Origin: Listeria monocytogenes
Lineage (GTDB): Bacteria > Bacillota > Bacilli > Lactobacillales > Listeriaceae
Length of the DNA stretch: 64,000 nucleotides
NCBI RefSeq assembly: GCF_013282665.1
Contig: NZ_CP054041.1
Span: 1,532,001 to 1,596,000 of the forward strand
Reading direction: 5' to 3'
In this document: piece after piece, positions 1-8,032 of the stretch
Layout: each line of letters starts with the position of its first letter
Numbering within the stretch: position 1 is the first letter of the stretch
Program-made: the position numbers and the translations under genes
Notes under the pieces: model-generated
The model's database searches: none
The model's input: only the letters and a program-made list of their open reading frames with translations
What the model was told of the DNA's origin: nothing

Positions 1-109
1 AGTGTTATCTTTTGTTGTGTTTTGTAAAATATATTTGTGTTTTATTATTTTTTTGGGTAATATGTATATACATAAAGAAATCATTGATAGGTAAAAGGAG
101 GGCGAGCAG

Positions 110-874
110 ATGTTTCCATTTGAAAGACAAAACAAAATAATTCATCTACTAGACCAAAATAGCAAAATAACTGTACCAGAATTAAGTCGTATCTTGGATG
201 TCTCGATTAGCACCATCCGAAATGATTTATCTTCATTAGAAGAAAGCGGGATGATAAAAAAAGTACACGGGGGTGCGGTACTTTTAAAAAGTGAAGAGAA
301 ATTCACTAATTTTAACGACCGGATTATTCGCAACATCGAAGAAAAAGAAGCAATTGCGAAAGAAGCGGCGACTTTAGTAAAAAACAATCAAACAATTATC
401 CTAGATGCGAGCTCGACAGCACTGGCGCTTGCAAAAGAATTACATGGCTTTTCAAGACTGACTGTCATTACGAGCGGACTTTATACGGCAATCGAACTAA
501 AAGATAACCCGAATATTAGCGTCATTTTAACAGGCGGGATTGTAACAACGAATTCTTTCACATTGGAAGGTATTCTTGGCGCAAATTTAATCGAAAATAT
601 TCATGCTGATTTATGTTTTATGTCGGCGAAAGGTTTTACAATGGAAGAAGGCTTAACTGATTTCAATATTTACGAAACCGAGCTAAAACGACTACTTGCC
701 AAACGTACTAACAAATTGATTGCACTTTTAGATCATACAAAAATGGGTGTAATTTCCACTGCGAGCATCACTTCAGCGGAAAACATTGATTTACTCATTA
801 CTGATAACAAAATAAATAAAGCTTTATACAAAAAATTCCAAGATGCGGGACTTCCGGTCAAAGTGGCAGAATAA
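110..874 (+). CDS. DeoR-family transcriptional regulator (lmo0352-like)
   Basis: The 254-residue protein has the full DeoR layout. An N-terminal winged helix-turn-helix (about residues 6-60, core LDVSISTIRNDLSSLEESG) is followed by a DeoR sensor domain (about 75-235) of the sugar-phosphate isomerase-like fold, with the typical LDASSTALALAKEL segment. Such proteins usually repress a sugar operon and are released by a phosphorylated sugar. The start is supported by a strong ribosome binding site at 93-102. A terminator follows directly, so the gene ends its transcript, and its target is probably upstream of the window. The inducer cannot be told from sequence. Confidence 0.9.
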   Translation: MFPFERQNKIIHLLDQNSKITVPELSRILDVSISTIRNDLSSLEESGMIKKVHGGAVLLKSEEKFTNFNDRIIRNIEEKEAIAKEAATLVKNNQTIILDASSTALALAKELHGFSRLTVITSGLYTAIELKDNPNISVILTGGIVTTNSFTLEGILGANLIENIHADLCFMSAKGFTMEEGLTDFNIYETELKRLLAKRTNKLIALLDHTKMGVISTASITSAENIDLLITDNKINKALYKKFQDAGLPVKVAE

Positions 875-887
875 CATAGAAAATAAA

Positions 888-923
888 CTCTTTGGGCGAA
901 ATTTAGTTCAAAGAGATTTTTTT
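888..923 (+). terminator. Rho-independent terminator after the DeoR gene
   Basis: CTCTTTG at 888-894 pairs with CAAAGAG at 909-915 and is followed by a seven-T run. The hairpin separates the DeoR gene from the acetyltransferase. Confidence 0.8.
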
Positions 924-939
924 GATAGGAGAGGTAAGG

Positions 940-1350
940 ATGGATTATAACATTACAAATGAATTACCAACTGCGGAGGAATTTGTTCAACTGCGAGTGG
1001 ACGCTGGACTTAGTTTTCGTGCTATCGAAGCATCTCGTCAAGCACTTTTGAAAAGTGTATATTTTGTAGGTCTGCGGTCGAAGGAAAACGGTGCGCTTAT
1101 TGGAATGGGACGGCTTGTTGGTGATGGGATTATGTTTATCGTTTCTGATATAGCAGTATTTCCAGCCTTTCAAGGTCTAGGCTTAGGAAAAGTAATTATG
1201 AAACACATGAAGAATTATATAGATACAAATTTAGATAAAACGGCTTGTGTAACACTGTTAGCAGATGTCCCGGCAGATGGCCTATATAAACAATTTGGCT
1301 TCCAAGAATCAGCACCAGCTTCTATTGGAATGATTTATCCAATGAAATAA
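940..1350 (+). CDS. GNAT-family N-acetyltransferase
   Basis: A 136-residue GNAT protein, probably moving an acetyl group from acetyl-CoA to an unknown amine. The acetyl-CoA pyrophosphate loop is visible as QGLGLGKVIM (about residues 78-87), preceded by the usual beta-strand SDIAVFPAF. I chose the ATG at 940 because AGGAGAGG lies at 928-935. A TTG at 922 would extend the frame but lies inside the upstream terminator tail. The gene sits alone between two terminators, so context gives no substrate. Confidence 0.85.
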   Translation: MDYNITNELPTAEEFVQLRVDAGLSFRAIEASRQALLKSVYFVGLRSKENGALIGMGRLVGDGIMFIVSDIAVFPAFQGLGLGKVIMKHMKNYIDTNLDKTACVTLLADVPADGLYKQFGFQESAPASIGMIYPMK

Positions 1351-1360
1351 TTCGACAAAC

Positions 1361-1389
1361 AGCTAGGGGAAATGCCTCTAGCTTTTTTT
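1361..1389 (+). terminator. Terminator after the acetyltransferase
   Basis: AGCTAGGGG and CCTCTAGCT form a stem with a short loop, followed by seven T residues. Confidence 0.75.
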
Positions 1390-1394
1390 GCAGT

Positions 1395-1420
1395 GTTTTT
1401 GCCAACGATAAAATGGGAAT
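1395..1420 (+). promoter_or_regulatory. Sigma-B promoter for the LRR surface protein
   Basis: GTTT at 1395-1398, a 16-base spacer and GGGAAT at 1415-1420 match the Listeria sigma-B consensus (GTTT, 13-17 bases, GGGWAT) in full. The start codon lies 36 bases downstream, and no other promoter is evident in this short gap. Confidence 0.65.
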
Positions 1421-1455
1421 TAGATATTAATAAACTTTTTGTCAGGGGGAGCAAA

Positions 1456-3279
1456 ATGAAGCAAAAAGGGAGACTGTTTTTGTTTGTTGTTTTAATGTTG
1501 TCAATCGTTGTTGGGGTAAATGTACTTATTGAAACAAAGGTCCAAGCCGCCGCTGAACCACCAGCTGCAATCAATCAAATTTTTCCCGATGAGGCTTTAG
1601 CAAAAGAAATTCAAACGTCGCTTGGGAAAGCTAGCACTTCGGATACAGTGACACAAACAGAATTAAATAGCATAACGACATTAGACGCTTCAGGTAAAGG
1701 AGTTACTTCTTTAGAAGGCATGAATTATTTGCGTAATTTAAGTTATTTTTCTTTTTCAGATAATCAAGTGAATGATCTTAGCCCGCTTACGAATTTAACG
1801 AGTTTGACCACTTTAGCTTTGTACGACAATCAAGTGAGTGCGATTGCGCCGCTTGCTAATTTAACAAATCTCAAATTGCTACAATTGAGCGGAAATCCAA
1901 TTAGTGATCTTCAGCCACTTGCCAATTTGAAAGAATTAACGGCACTAGATGTCAATGATGCGAATGTAAGCAATATTCAACCTCTTACAGGATTAACGAA
2001 ACTAGTAGCTTTAGGGCTAAGCAACAACCAAGTGAGTGATCTTAACGCACTTAAAGCCTTACACCAACTTATTTCCTTGAATATTGGTCAAAATAAACTA
2101 ACGAATTTAAATGGACTACAGGACTTAACAAGACTCACAACTTTATTTGCTAAAGAGAACCAAATTACGAATGTACAGCCGCTTAGTGGTTTAATAAATC
2201 TTTCCACACTGGAACTTTCAACAAATCAAATTACTGATGTTCAACCACTCGCTGGCTTAACAAATTTGCAAACGTTGTACTTGCATAATAATCAAATCAG
2301 TGACGTAACAGGACTTGCGAGTTTGACGAATTTAGATTGGCTTAATATTAATAAAAATAAAATTAGTAACATTAGACCATTAAATAGTTTGAAAAAGCTC
2401 ACGATTATTCAAATGAGCGATCAATTCATTGTAAATGAACCGATAAGCTTTCAAAATACGATAACCATTCCTAATAGGATTAAAAATATTGCAGAACAAA
2501 CCATTGAGCCCGAGACAATTAGTGATAATGGAACCTATGCGAATGGAGAAGTTACTTGGATGTTAGGCAATTATATTCCAAAAGTTGGTTATTCCTTTAG
2601 TGAACGTGATACGGTTGGAAACGCGACTGGGATTTTTAGTGGAATCGTAGAACAACCATTAAAACAATATTTTAAAGTGACTTTTAATGTGGAAGGCGAT
2701 GAGCAAAACGAAACGGTGGAAACGGGGACGCTCATCCAAGAGCCACCAGCCCCAACAAAAGATGGATACACATTCACAGGTTGGTACGACGAGCAAACTG
2801 GCGGAACAAAGTGGGATTTTGCAACAGATGTAATGCCAGCGAGTGATATAACGTTATATGCGCAATTTAGCATTAATAGTTATCAAGCGACTTTTGATGT
2901 AGATGGTATGCTTTCTACTCAAATGGTGGAATTCCAAAGTTTACTTGAAGAACCACCAGTGCCAACGAAACAAGGTTTTACATTTACAGGCTGGTATGAT
3001 GCAAAAAAAGGTGGAACAAAATGGGATTTCACAACTAACCAAATGCCAGCAAAAGATATAACATTGTACGCCCAATTTAGTGAAAATCCTGACACGGGAG
3101 GAAAGGATACCGATGGAACGGATGATGGAAAACCAGAAGATGGTAGTGATAAAACAACATCGAATGGAATAAAAATGCAAGTTGTACTGCCGGCAACTGG
3201 GGATAGAGATACGCGTTATCCAGCAATAATGGGTATGTTTTTGGCAGGATTCGGAGTCCTTATATTTAGAAGTAAATAA
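1456..3279 (+). CDS. Internalin-like LRR surface protein with LPATG sortase signal
   Basis: A 607-residue wall-anchored protein. It has a signal peptide (about 1-32, cut near VQA-AAE), an internalin cap, about ten 22-residue leucine-rich repeats (roughly 75-320, pattern NQxSDxxPLxxLTxL), an Ig-like inter-repeat region, and two Listeria-Bacteroides repeats (about 410-545, each with FTGWYD and ITLYAQF). An Asp/Gly-rich linker, the sortase A motif LPATG at 578-582, a hydrophobic segment and FRSK close the protein. The start at 1456 follows AGGGGGA at 1443-1449; an earlier in-frame ATG at 1372 lies inside a terminator. Internalins bind host or surface ligands; the ligand here is unknown. EGD-e lacks an LRR gene at this spot as I recall, while L. 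innocua has one. Confidence 0.93.
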   Translation: MKQKGRLFLFVVLMLSIVVGVNVLIETKVQAAAEPPAAINQIFPDEALAKEIQTSLGKASTSDTVTQTELNSITTLDASGKGVTSLEGMNYLRNLSYFSFSDNQVNDLSPLTNLTSLTTLALYDNQVSAIAPLANLTNLKLLQLSGNPISDLQPLANLKELTALDVNDANVSNIQPLTGLTKLVALGLSNNQVSDLNALKALHQLISLNIGQNKLTNLNGLQDLTRLTTLFAKENQITNVQPLSGLINLSTLELSTNQITDVQPLAGLTNLQTLYLHNNQISDVTGLASLTNLDWLNINKNKISNIRPLNSLKKLTIIQMSDQFIVNEPISFQNTITIPNRIKNIAEQTIEPETISDNGTYANGEVTWMLGNYIPKVGYSFSERDTVGNATGIFSGIVEQPLKQYFKVTFNVEGDEQNETVETGTLIQEPPAPTKDGYTFTGWYDEQTGGTKWDFATDVMPASDITLYAQFSINSYQATFDVDGMLSTQMVEFQSLLEEPPVPTKQGFTFTGWYDAKKGGTKWDFTTNQMPAKDITLYAQFSENPDTGGKDTDGTDDGKPEDGSDKTTSNGIKMQVVLPATGDRDTRYPAIMGMFLAGFGVLIFRSK

Positions 3280-3289
3280 GCAAAAAAAT

Positions 3290-3318
3290 GGCAGCTGCGA
3301 AATGCAGCTGCCTTCGTT
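3290..3318. terminator. Bidirectional terminator between convergent genes
   Basis: A perfect nine-base stem (GGCAGCTGC / GCAGCTGCC, loop GAAAT) has T-rich sequence on the plus side and an A run at 3282-3288 that serves as the T tail on the minus side. It separates the LRR gene from the acyl-CoA ligase. Confidence 0.8.
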
Positions 3319-3319
3319 T

Positions 3320-4849
3320 TTATTTATTTTTTAGTTCCCGTTCCATCTGCAAACGTTGTACCTTCATTGTTGCAGTACGAGGGATTTCATCATATTTCAT
3401 CACCATTGGTTCGTTCATATGTGGTAAGTCAGAAACAGCTTTCCACCATGCGTCCCAGTTCATTTCGCCGTCGTTATGAACAGCGATAATTGGTTGGGGA
3501 CTGCCATTTTCGCCGCGAATGATAACAACTTCATCTAAGAAAGTAAGTGTATCAAGCAGTTTATCTTCAATTGCAAGTGTGCTGTCAATAGTCTCTACTA
3601 AATCGACTTGGCGGTCTTGCAAGAATAAGCGGCCTTGTTCATCTTTCATCCCATAATCACCGCTATCCCACCAAGGTCCGTACACATTCTCTTCAAAACG
3701 AGCTTCTTCTTTGTAATAAGTAAGTGCGCGACCTTTGGAAAGCATTTGAATATTGCCACTAACTCCTGCCGGTACAGGATTACCATCTTGGTCAACAATT
3801 CGAACTTCTGTTAAACCAGGAACGCCAATCCCCATATCACGCGCATTTAGCTTTTCAATCGATTGAAGCGTATGACCACGTAAAATCATCGGGCCACATT
3901 CGCTTTGTCCATAAATTTGTAAGAAAATCGGTTTTTTATATTCGGAAGTGCGAAGGAAAACCGCCATTGTTTCTTTGTTAATTGCATCAAAAGTAGAATG
4001 ATAAAATTTGATACTTTGGAAAACGTCTGGTTTTTCTCGAGCAAGCGATGCCCATTGAACGAAATGGTTTGGATGCGTTTCGAGTACGTATGGTTTATAT
4101 TCGCGTAGCACTTTTTCGACGTTCGATTTAGACGGATTCGCAATTGGGAGAAGCGGGAAACCAAGCGACATCAAGGACGAAACACCAATATTAAAACGAG
4201 AATGTACTGGTGAAATATGGAAAGCTACAAGCCCTCTTGGTTTTATGAAATTAAGAATACGTCGTTGGTATTTCGTTCTCCAACCCATCGAATTTGCAGA
4301 GTGAGCGATTAATTTTGGCACACCAGTTGTTCCAGAAGTGTGAGTCATATAAGCAATCATATCTTTTGGTAATTCTTCTTGTTCGCATGTGTAGCCGTCT
4401 AGTGGTGTTTTAAATAATTGTTCAGCATTGATCAATCGGCTGTCTGGCAAATTATTTAATTGATGGCTTTTCTCAGAAGTCTCAGAATCAAAAAGTAACC
4501 AAGGTTGGTCAAGGCGATTAACAAAAATATCAATAGTAGACGCTGGAAGATGCGGGGAAACCATGATTGGCACGGCACCAATATAAGAAATCGCAACTGC
4601 TAAAATATAAGAATCGAATTTGGCAGATTTATATACGATTACTTTTTCTTCTTTGCGAACACCGAATTTATGTAGGTGAGCTGCTTTTTGGATAATAGCC
4701 TCTTCGCATTTTTTGTAAGTAGTGTGAAGACCTAATTCAGGAAAAGTAACAAGCTCTTCATCAAAATGGATGGGCATTTCTGGATAGCGTTCAGCAGATT
4801 TTTTGAAATTGGTATAGAGGTTAAGTGGTTCGTACTTTTTTATCGTCAT
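3320..4849 (-). CDS. AMP-forming acyl-CoA synthetase / ligase-like enzyme (lmo0354-like)
   Basis: The 509-residue protein belongs to the ANL adenylating superfamily, which activates a carboxylic acid with ATP and passes it to CoA or a carrier. The phosphate loop THTSGTTGVPK lies at about 169-179. Downstream are the IYGQSECG motif, the ATP-ribose aspartate in WWDSGDYG and the hinge region DRQVD. The C-terminal lid is recognisable (EIPRTATMKVQR near the end). No carrier protein or fatty-acid gene is adjacent, so the acyl substrate is open. AAAGGAG precedes the ATG. It is convergent with the LRR gene and divergent from frdA. Confidence 0.85.
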   Translation of the reverse strand: MTIKKYEPLNLYTNFKKSAERYPEMPIHFDEELVTFPELGLHTTYKKCEEAIIQKAAHLHKFGVRKEEKVIVYKSAKFDSYILAVAISYIGAVPIMVSPHLPASTIDIFVNRLDQPWLLFDSETSEKSHQLNNLPDSRLINAEQLFKTPLDGYTCEQEELPKDMIAYMTHTSGTTGVPKLIAHSANSMGWRTKYQRRILNFIKPRGLVAFHISPVHSRFNIGVSSLMSLGFPLLPIANPSKSNVEKVLREYKPYVLETHPNHFVQWASLAREKPDVFQSIKFYHSTFDAINKETMAVFLRTSEYKKPIFLQIYGQSECGPMILRGHTLQSIEKLNARDMGIGVPGLTEVRIVDQDGNPVPAGVSGNIQMLSKGRALTYYKEEARFEENVYGPWWDSGDYGMKDEQGRLFLQDRQVDLVETIDSTLAIEDKLLDTLTFLDEVVIIRGENGSPQPIIAVHNDGEMNWDAWWKAVSDLPHMNEPMVMKYDEIPRTATMKVQRLQMERELKNK

Positions 4850-5084
4850 ATGGCGATGCTCCTTTAATATTTGATGTTGCTATTATATCACTTTGTCGAA
4901 ATAATGAGGAGTAGTTATAGAAAACATTTACATCATTGTAAAAAAATCTGTAAATTGCTTTTTTTCTTATTTTGGAAAATTCTGCTGATACCCTGTAAAG
5001 ATAGCTCGATTAGTGATATAATATGTTAATATAATCACAAACTATTGGTCTGGGGAAATTTTTCAAAAAAGTGGAGGTACGAAA

Positions 5085-6605
5085 ATGAAAAAAAGGTTAG
5101 CTACAACTATCATCATGCTACTATCGCTTGCATTAATTATCGCAGGTTGTGGCGGCAATAACACAAGCAAAAGTGACACGGAGAAAACAAAAGAAAAAGA
5201 GAAAACAGAAGTTACATCGGGAGCATCAAAAACTAGTTACACAGATCCATCCGAATTAAAAGATAAATACGATATCGTTATTGTTGGTGCAGGTGGCGCA
5301 GGAATGTCCGCAGCACTGGAAGCAAAAGCGAAAGGCATGAATCCCGTAATCCTTGAAAAAATGCCACTAGCAGGCGGAAACACGATGAAAGCCTCTTCTG
5401 GTATGAATGCATCTGAAACTAAATTCCAAAAAGAACAAGGAATTAATGATAGCAACGATAAATTTTACGAAGAAACATTAAAAGGTGGTCATGGAACAAA
5501 CGATAAAGCAATGCTTCGTTTTTTCGTAGACAATTCCGCCAGCGCCATTGACTGGCTGGATTCCATGGACATTAAATTAAACAACTTAACTATCACAGGT
5601 GGAATGAGTGAAAAACGTACGCACCGTCCTGAAGATGGCTCAGCTGTTGGTAAATACTTAGTAGACGGTTTACTAAAAAATGTTCAAGAACAAAAAATCC
5701 CAGTTTTCGTTAACGCAGACGTAAAAGAAATTACACAAAAAGACGGAAAAGTAACTGGCGTGAAAGTAAAACTAAACAATAAAGATGAAAAAACAATTAG
5801 TTCTAATGCAGTAGTTGTAACAACTGGTGGCTACGGAGCTAATAAAGATATGATTGAAAAAGAACGTCCAGACTTAAAAGGATACGTAACGACGAACCAA
5901 GAAGGAAGTACTGGCGACGGTATTAAAATGATCGAAAAACTTGGTGGAACCACAGTAGACATGGATCAAATCCAAGTCCATCCAACTGTTCAACAAGATA
6001 AATCTTACCTAATTGGTGAAGCTGTCCGCGGTGAAGGTGCGATTTTAGTTTCTCAAGAAGGAAAACGTTTCGGAAACGAATTAGATACACGCGATAACGT
6101 AACAGCTTCCATCAATAAACTACCAGAAAAAACAGCTTACCTAATTTTCGATGCAGGCGTGAAAGAACGCGTCAAAGCGATTGCGCAATATGAGGAAATG
6201 GGATTTGTTGAAGAAGGCAAAACAATCGATGAACTAGCAGGAAAAATCAACGTATCAAAAGAAAACCTAGCTAAAACAGTAGATACTTGGAATGCAAGCG
6301 TGAAAAACAAAAAAGACGAAGCATTCGGTAGAACAACAGCAATGGATAATGATTTATCTAAAGCACCATATTACGCAATCAAAATTGGACCAGGAATTCA
6401 TTACACAATGGGCGGCGTAAAAATCAACACAAATACAGAAGTTTTAGACAAAGACGGTAAACCAATCACAGGTCTATTTGCTGCGGGAGAAGTAACTGGT
6501 GGCTTGCACGGGGAAAACCGTATTGGCGGAAACTCTGTCGCTGAAATTATTATTTTCGGACGCCAAGCTGGTGACAAATCAGCAGAATTTGTAAAAGCAC
6601 AGTAA
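5085..6605 (+). CDS. frdA: Fumarate reductase flavoprotein, membrane-anchored lipoprotein (lmo0355)
   Basis: A 506-residue extracytoplasmic lipoprotein. The signal ends in lipobox LIIAGC, with lipidated Cys22. A charged linker (23-60) leads to an FAD Rossmann motif (VGAGGAG, 67-73) and a fumarate-reductase/flavocytochrome-c-like catalytic region with HYTMGG and ENRIGGNS near the C terminus. It should reduce fumarate to succinate outside the membrane. Published Listeria work, as I recall, shows FrdA is flavinylated and fed electrons by the extracellular electron-transfer pathway. No separate FMN-binding domain is visible, but the linker carries EVTSGAS (42-48), which resembles a flavinylation site. 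It is monocistronic, with GTGGAGGT upstream and a terminator downstream. Confidence 0.92.
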   Translation: MKKRLATTIIMLLSLALIIAGCGGNNTSKSDTEKTKEKEKTEVTSGASKTSYTDPSELKDKYDIVIVGAGGAGMSAALEAKAKGMNPVILEKMPLAGGNTMKASSGMNASETKFQKEQGINDSNDKFYEETLKGGHGTNDKAMLRFFVDNSASAIDWLDSMDIKLNNLTITGGMSEKRTHRPEDGSAVGKYLVDGLLKNVQEQKIPVFVNADVKEITQKDGKVTGVKVKLNNKDEKTISSNAVVVTTGGYGANKDMIEKERPDLKGYVTTNQEGSTGDGIKMIEKLGGTTVDMDQIQVHPTVQQDKSYLIGEAVRGEGAILVSQEGKRFGNELDTRDNVTASINKLPEKTAYLIFDAGVKERVKAIAQYEEMGFVEEGKTIDELAGKINVSKENLAKTVDTWNASVKNKKDEAFGRTTAMDNDLSKAPYYAIKIGPGIHYTMGGVKINTNTEVLDKDGKPITGLFAAGEVTGGLHGENRIGGNSVAEIIIFGRQAGDKSAEFVKAQ

Positions 6606-6642
6606 GAACCCATACACCATAGTCATGTGATTAATAATAAAT

Positions 6643-6690
6643 AAAAAACTTGCTAAGACACTGTAAACAGACGTTTTAGCAAGTTTTTTA
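6643..6690 (+). terminator. Terminator after frdA
   Basis: AAAAAACTTGCTAA at 6643-6656 pairs with TTAGCAAGTTTTTT at 6676-6689 around a loop of about 19 bases. Confidence 0.8.
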
Positions 6691-6809
6691 TTGGCTAAAT
6701 AGTGTGTTAGTGTAGTACTATGGATGGGGAACAACTGGGATATATACACTGATAAATTAGCTGTATTTAAGCTAATTTTATTAGTTTGTTAAAATAAGGA
6801 GGAAATAAT

Positions 6810-7826
6810 ATGTTGAAAATGGGTTTTATCGGAAACGGAAAAAGTACGAATAGATATCATTTACCGTTTATTTTAGAGCGGGATAATATGGAAGTAAAGA
6901 CAATTTACAATCGAAATCCCAAAACAGCCACATGGGACAAAATCGAAGGGGTTCACTATACAACAGACTTAGACGAGCTGTTGAAAGACCCAGAAATCCA
7001 GTTAATTACCATCTCTACAACACAAAGCTCTCATTTCGACTATGCCAAAATGGTGTTAGAAAACGGCAAAAATGTGCTTGTTGAAAAACCATTTATGATG
7101 ACATACGCTGAAGCTAAAGAAATATTTGAGCTCGCTAAAGAGCGTGGTTTACTCGTTCAATGTTACCAAAACCGTCGTTTTGACTCTGATTTCCTTACGG
7201 CGCAAAAAGTGATTGAAAGCGGGAAATTGGGAGAGCTTTTGGAAGTAGAAATGCATTATGACTATTTCCGCCCAGAAATCCCAGAATCCGTGCATGAATT
7301 TAAATTCTACGACAGTTATTTATATGGTCACGGTTGCCATACAATTGATCAAGTTTTATCTTATTTCGGAAAACCTGACGACATTCATTACGATGTGCGC
7401 CAACTACTCGGTGAAGGACGAATGAACGATTATTTCGACCTTGATTTATATTACGGTGTAACAAAAGTATCCGTGAAATCCAGCTATTTCCGTATAAAAG
7501 CCCGTCCAAGCTTCGTCCTATACGGCAAAAAAGGCATGTTTACAAAAGAAACAAAAGACCGCCAAGAAGAACATTTAAAACTATTTTATATGCCAAGCAA
7601 TCCGGATTTCGGAATTGATTTGCCAGAACATTATGGAACGCTTACGTATGTCGATGATGCCGGAGTTTGGCACGAGGAGAAAGTTATTTCTGAGGTTGGC
7701 GACTATGGCCGCGTTTATGATGGTTTATATGACGCGATTGTCAATGGGAAACCTAAACAAGTGACAGATGAAGAGACCTTGCTACAAATGGAGATTTTGG
7801 AAAAAGGTGTCGAAGCTTGTAAATAA
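6810..7826 (+). CDS. Gfo/Idh/MocA-family NAD(P)-dependent oxidoreductase
   Basis: A 338-residue sugar dehydrogenase-like protein. The N-terminal Rossmann fold starts with MGFIGNGKSTNRYHLPF, and the family's EKPF motif is in VLVEKPFMM (near residue 95). The C-terminal half is the alpha/beta dimerisation domain with HGCHTIDQVL. Enzymes of this type oxidise or reduce polyols or sugar derivatives; the substrate cannot be read here. AGGAGG lies 7 bases before the ATG. The gene corresponds to lmo0356 (YhhX-like). It stands alone between two terminators. In EGD-e I recall PTS and Tat genes after it, which are missing here. Confidence 0.88.
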   Translation: MLKMGFIGNGKSTNRYHLPFILERDNMEVKTIYNRNPKTATWDKIEGVHYTTDLDELLKDPEIQLITISTTQSSHFDYAKMVLENGKNVLVEKPFMMTYAEAKEIFELAKERGLLVQCYQNRRFDSDFLTAQKVIESGKLGELLEVEMHYDYFRPEIPESVHEFKFYDSYLYGHGCHTIDQVLSYFGKPDDIHYDVRQLLGEGRMNDYFDLDLYYGVTKVSVKSSYFRIKARPSFVLYGKKGMFTKETKDRQEEHLKLFYMPSNPDFGIDLPEHYGTLTYVDDAGVWHEEKVISEVGDYGRVYDGLYDAIVNGKPKQVTDEETLLQMEILEKGVEACK

Positions 7827-7830
7827 AAAA

Positions 7831-7864
7831 GTGTCCGCGAGAGGAATCTTGCGGGCGTTTTTTT
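7831..7864 (+). terminator. Terminator after the oxidoreductase
   Basis: GTCCGC and GCGGGC arms with a T run of seven immediately downstream. Confidence 0.7.
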
Positions 7865-7954
7865 GTGTAATGAAACAACTTATTCCTGCATAAAACTTCA
7901 TTTTGTGACAATTCAATGAATTTTTGAAACTCAGCTCATTTTTAACTTGATTCT

Positions 7955-7963
7955 TGCTATACT
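7955..7963 (+). promoter_or_regulatory. Extended -10 promoter for the Hsp70/J operon
   Basis: TGCTATACT is an extended -10 element 70 bases before the Hsp70 start. No good -35 was found, which is usual for extended -10 promoters. No CIRCE-like or CtsR-like heat-shock operator is visible, so heat induction is not supported. Confidence 0.4.
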
Positions 7964-8032
7964 TAATTAAATAAGATGAATAGTGAAGACTTATATAGAA
8001 ATAAAAAGATACATACAACGGGAGGAATCAGA

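Noticed and set aside
39..60. Possible sigma-B promoter (GTTT, GGGTAA) before the first DeoR gene
   Set aside because: The spacer is only 12 bases and the last -10 base does not fit, so it is below the level I would annotate.
1372..1455. Longer start for the LRR protein
   Set aside because: The extra codons lie within the previous gene's terminator and the sigma-B promoter, and would spoil the signal peptide.
1720..2400. Repeated DNA in the LRR gene as a separate repeat element
   Set aside because: The 66-base periodicity comes from the 22-residue protein repeats and needs no other explanation.
4985..5040. FNR/Crp-type operator before frdA (GTGAT...ATCAC)
   Set aside because: Spacing between half-sites is too wide for this family and the region is simply AT-rich.
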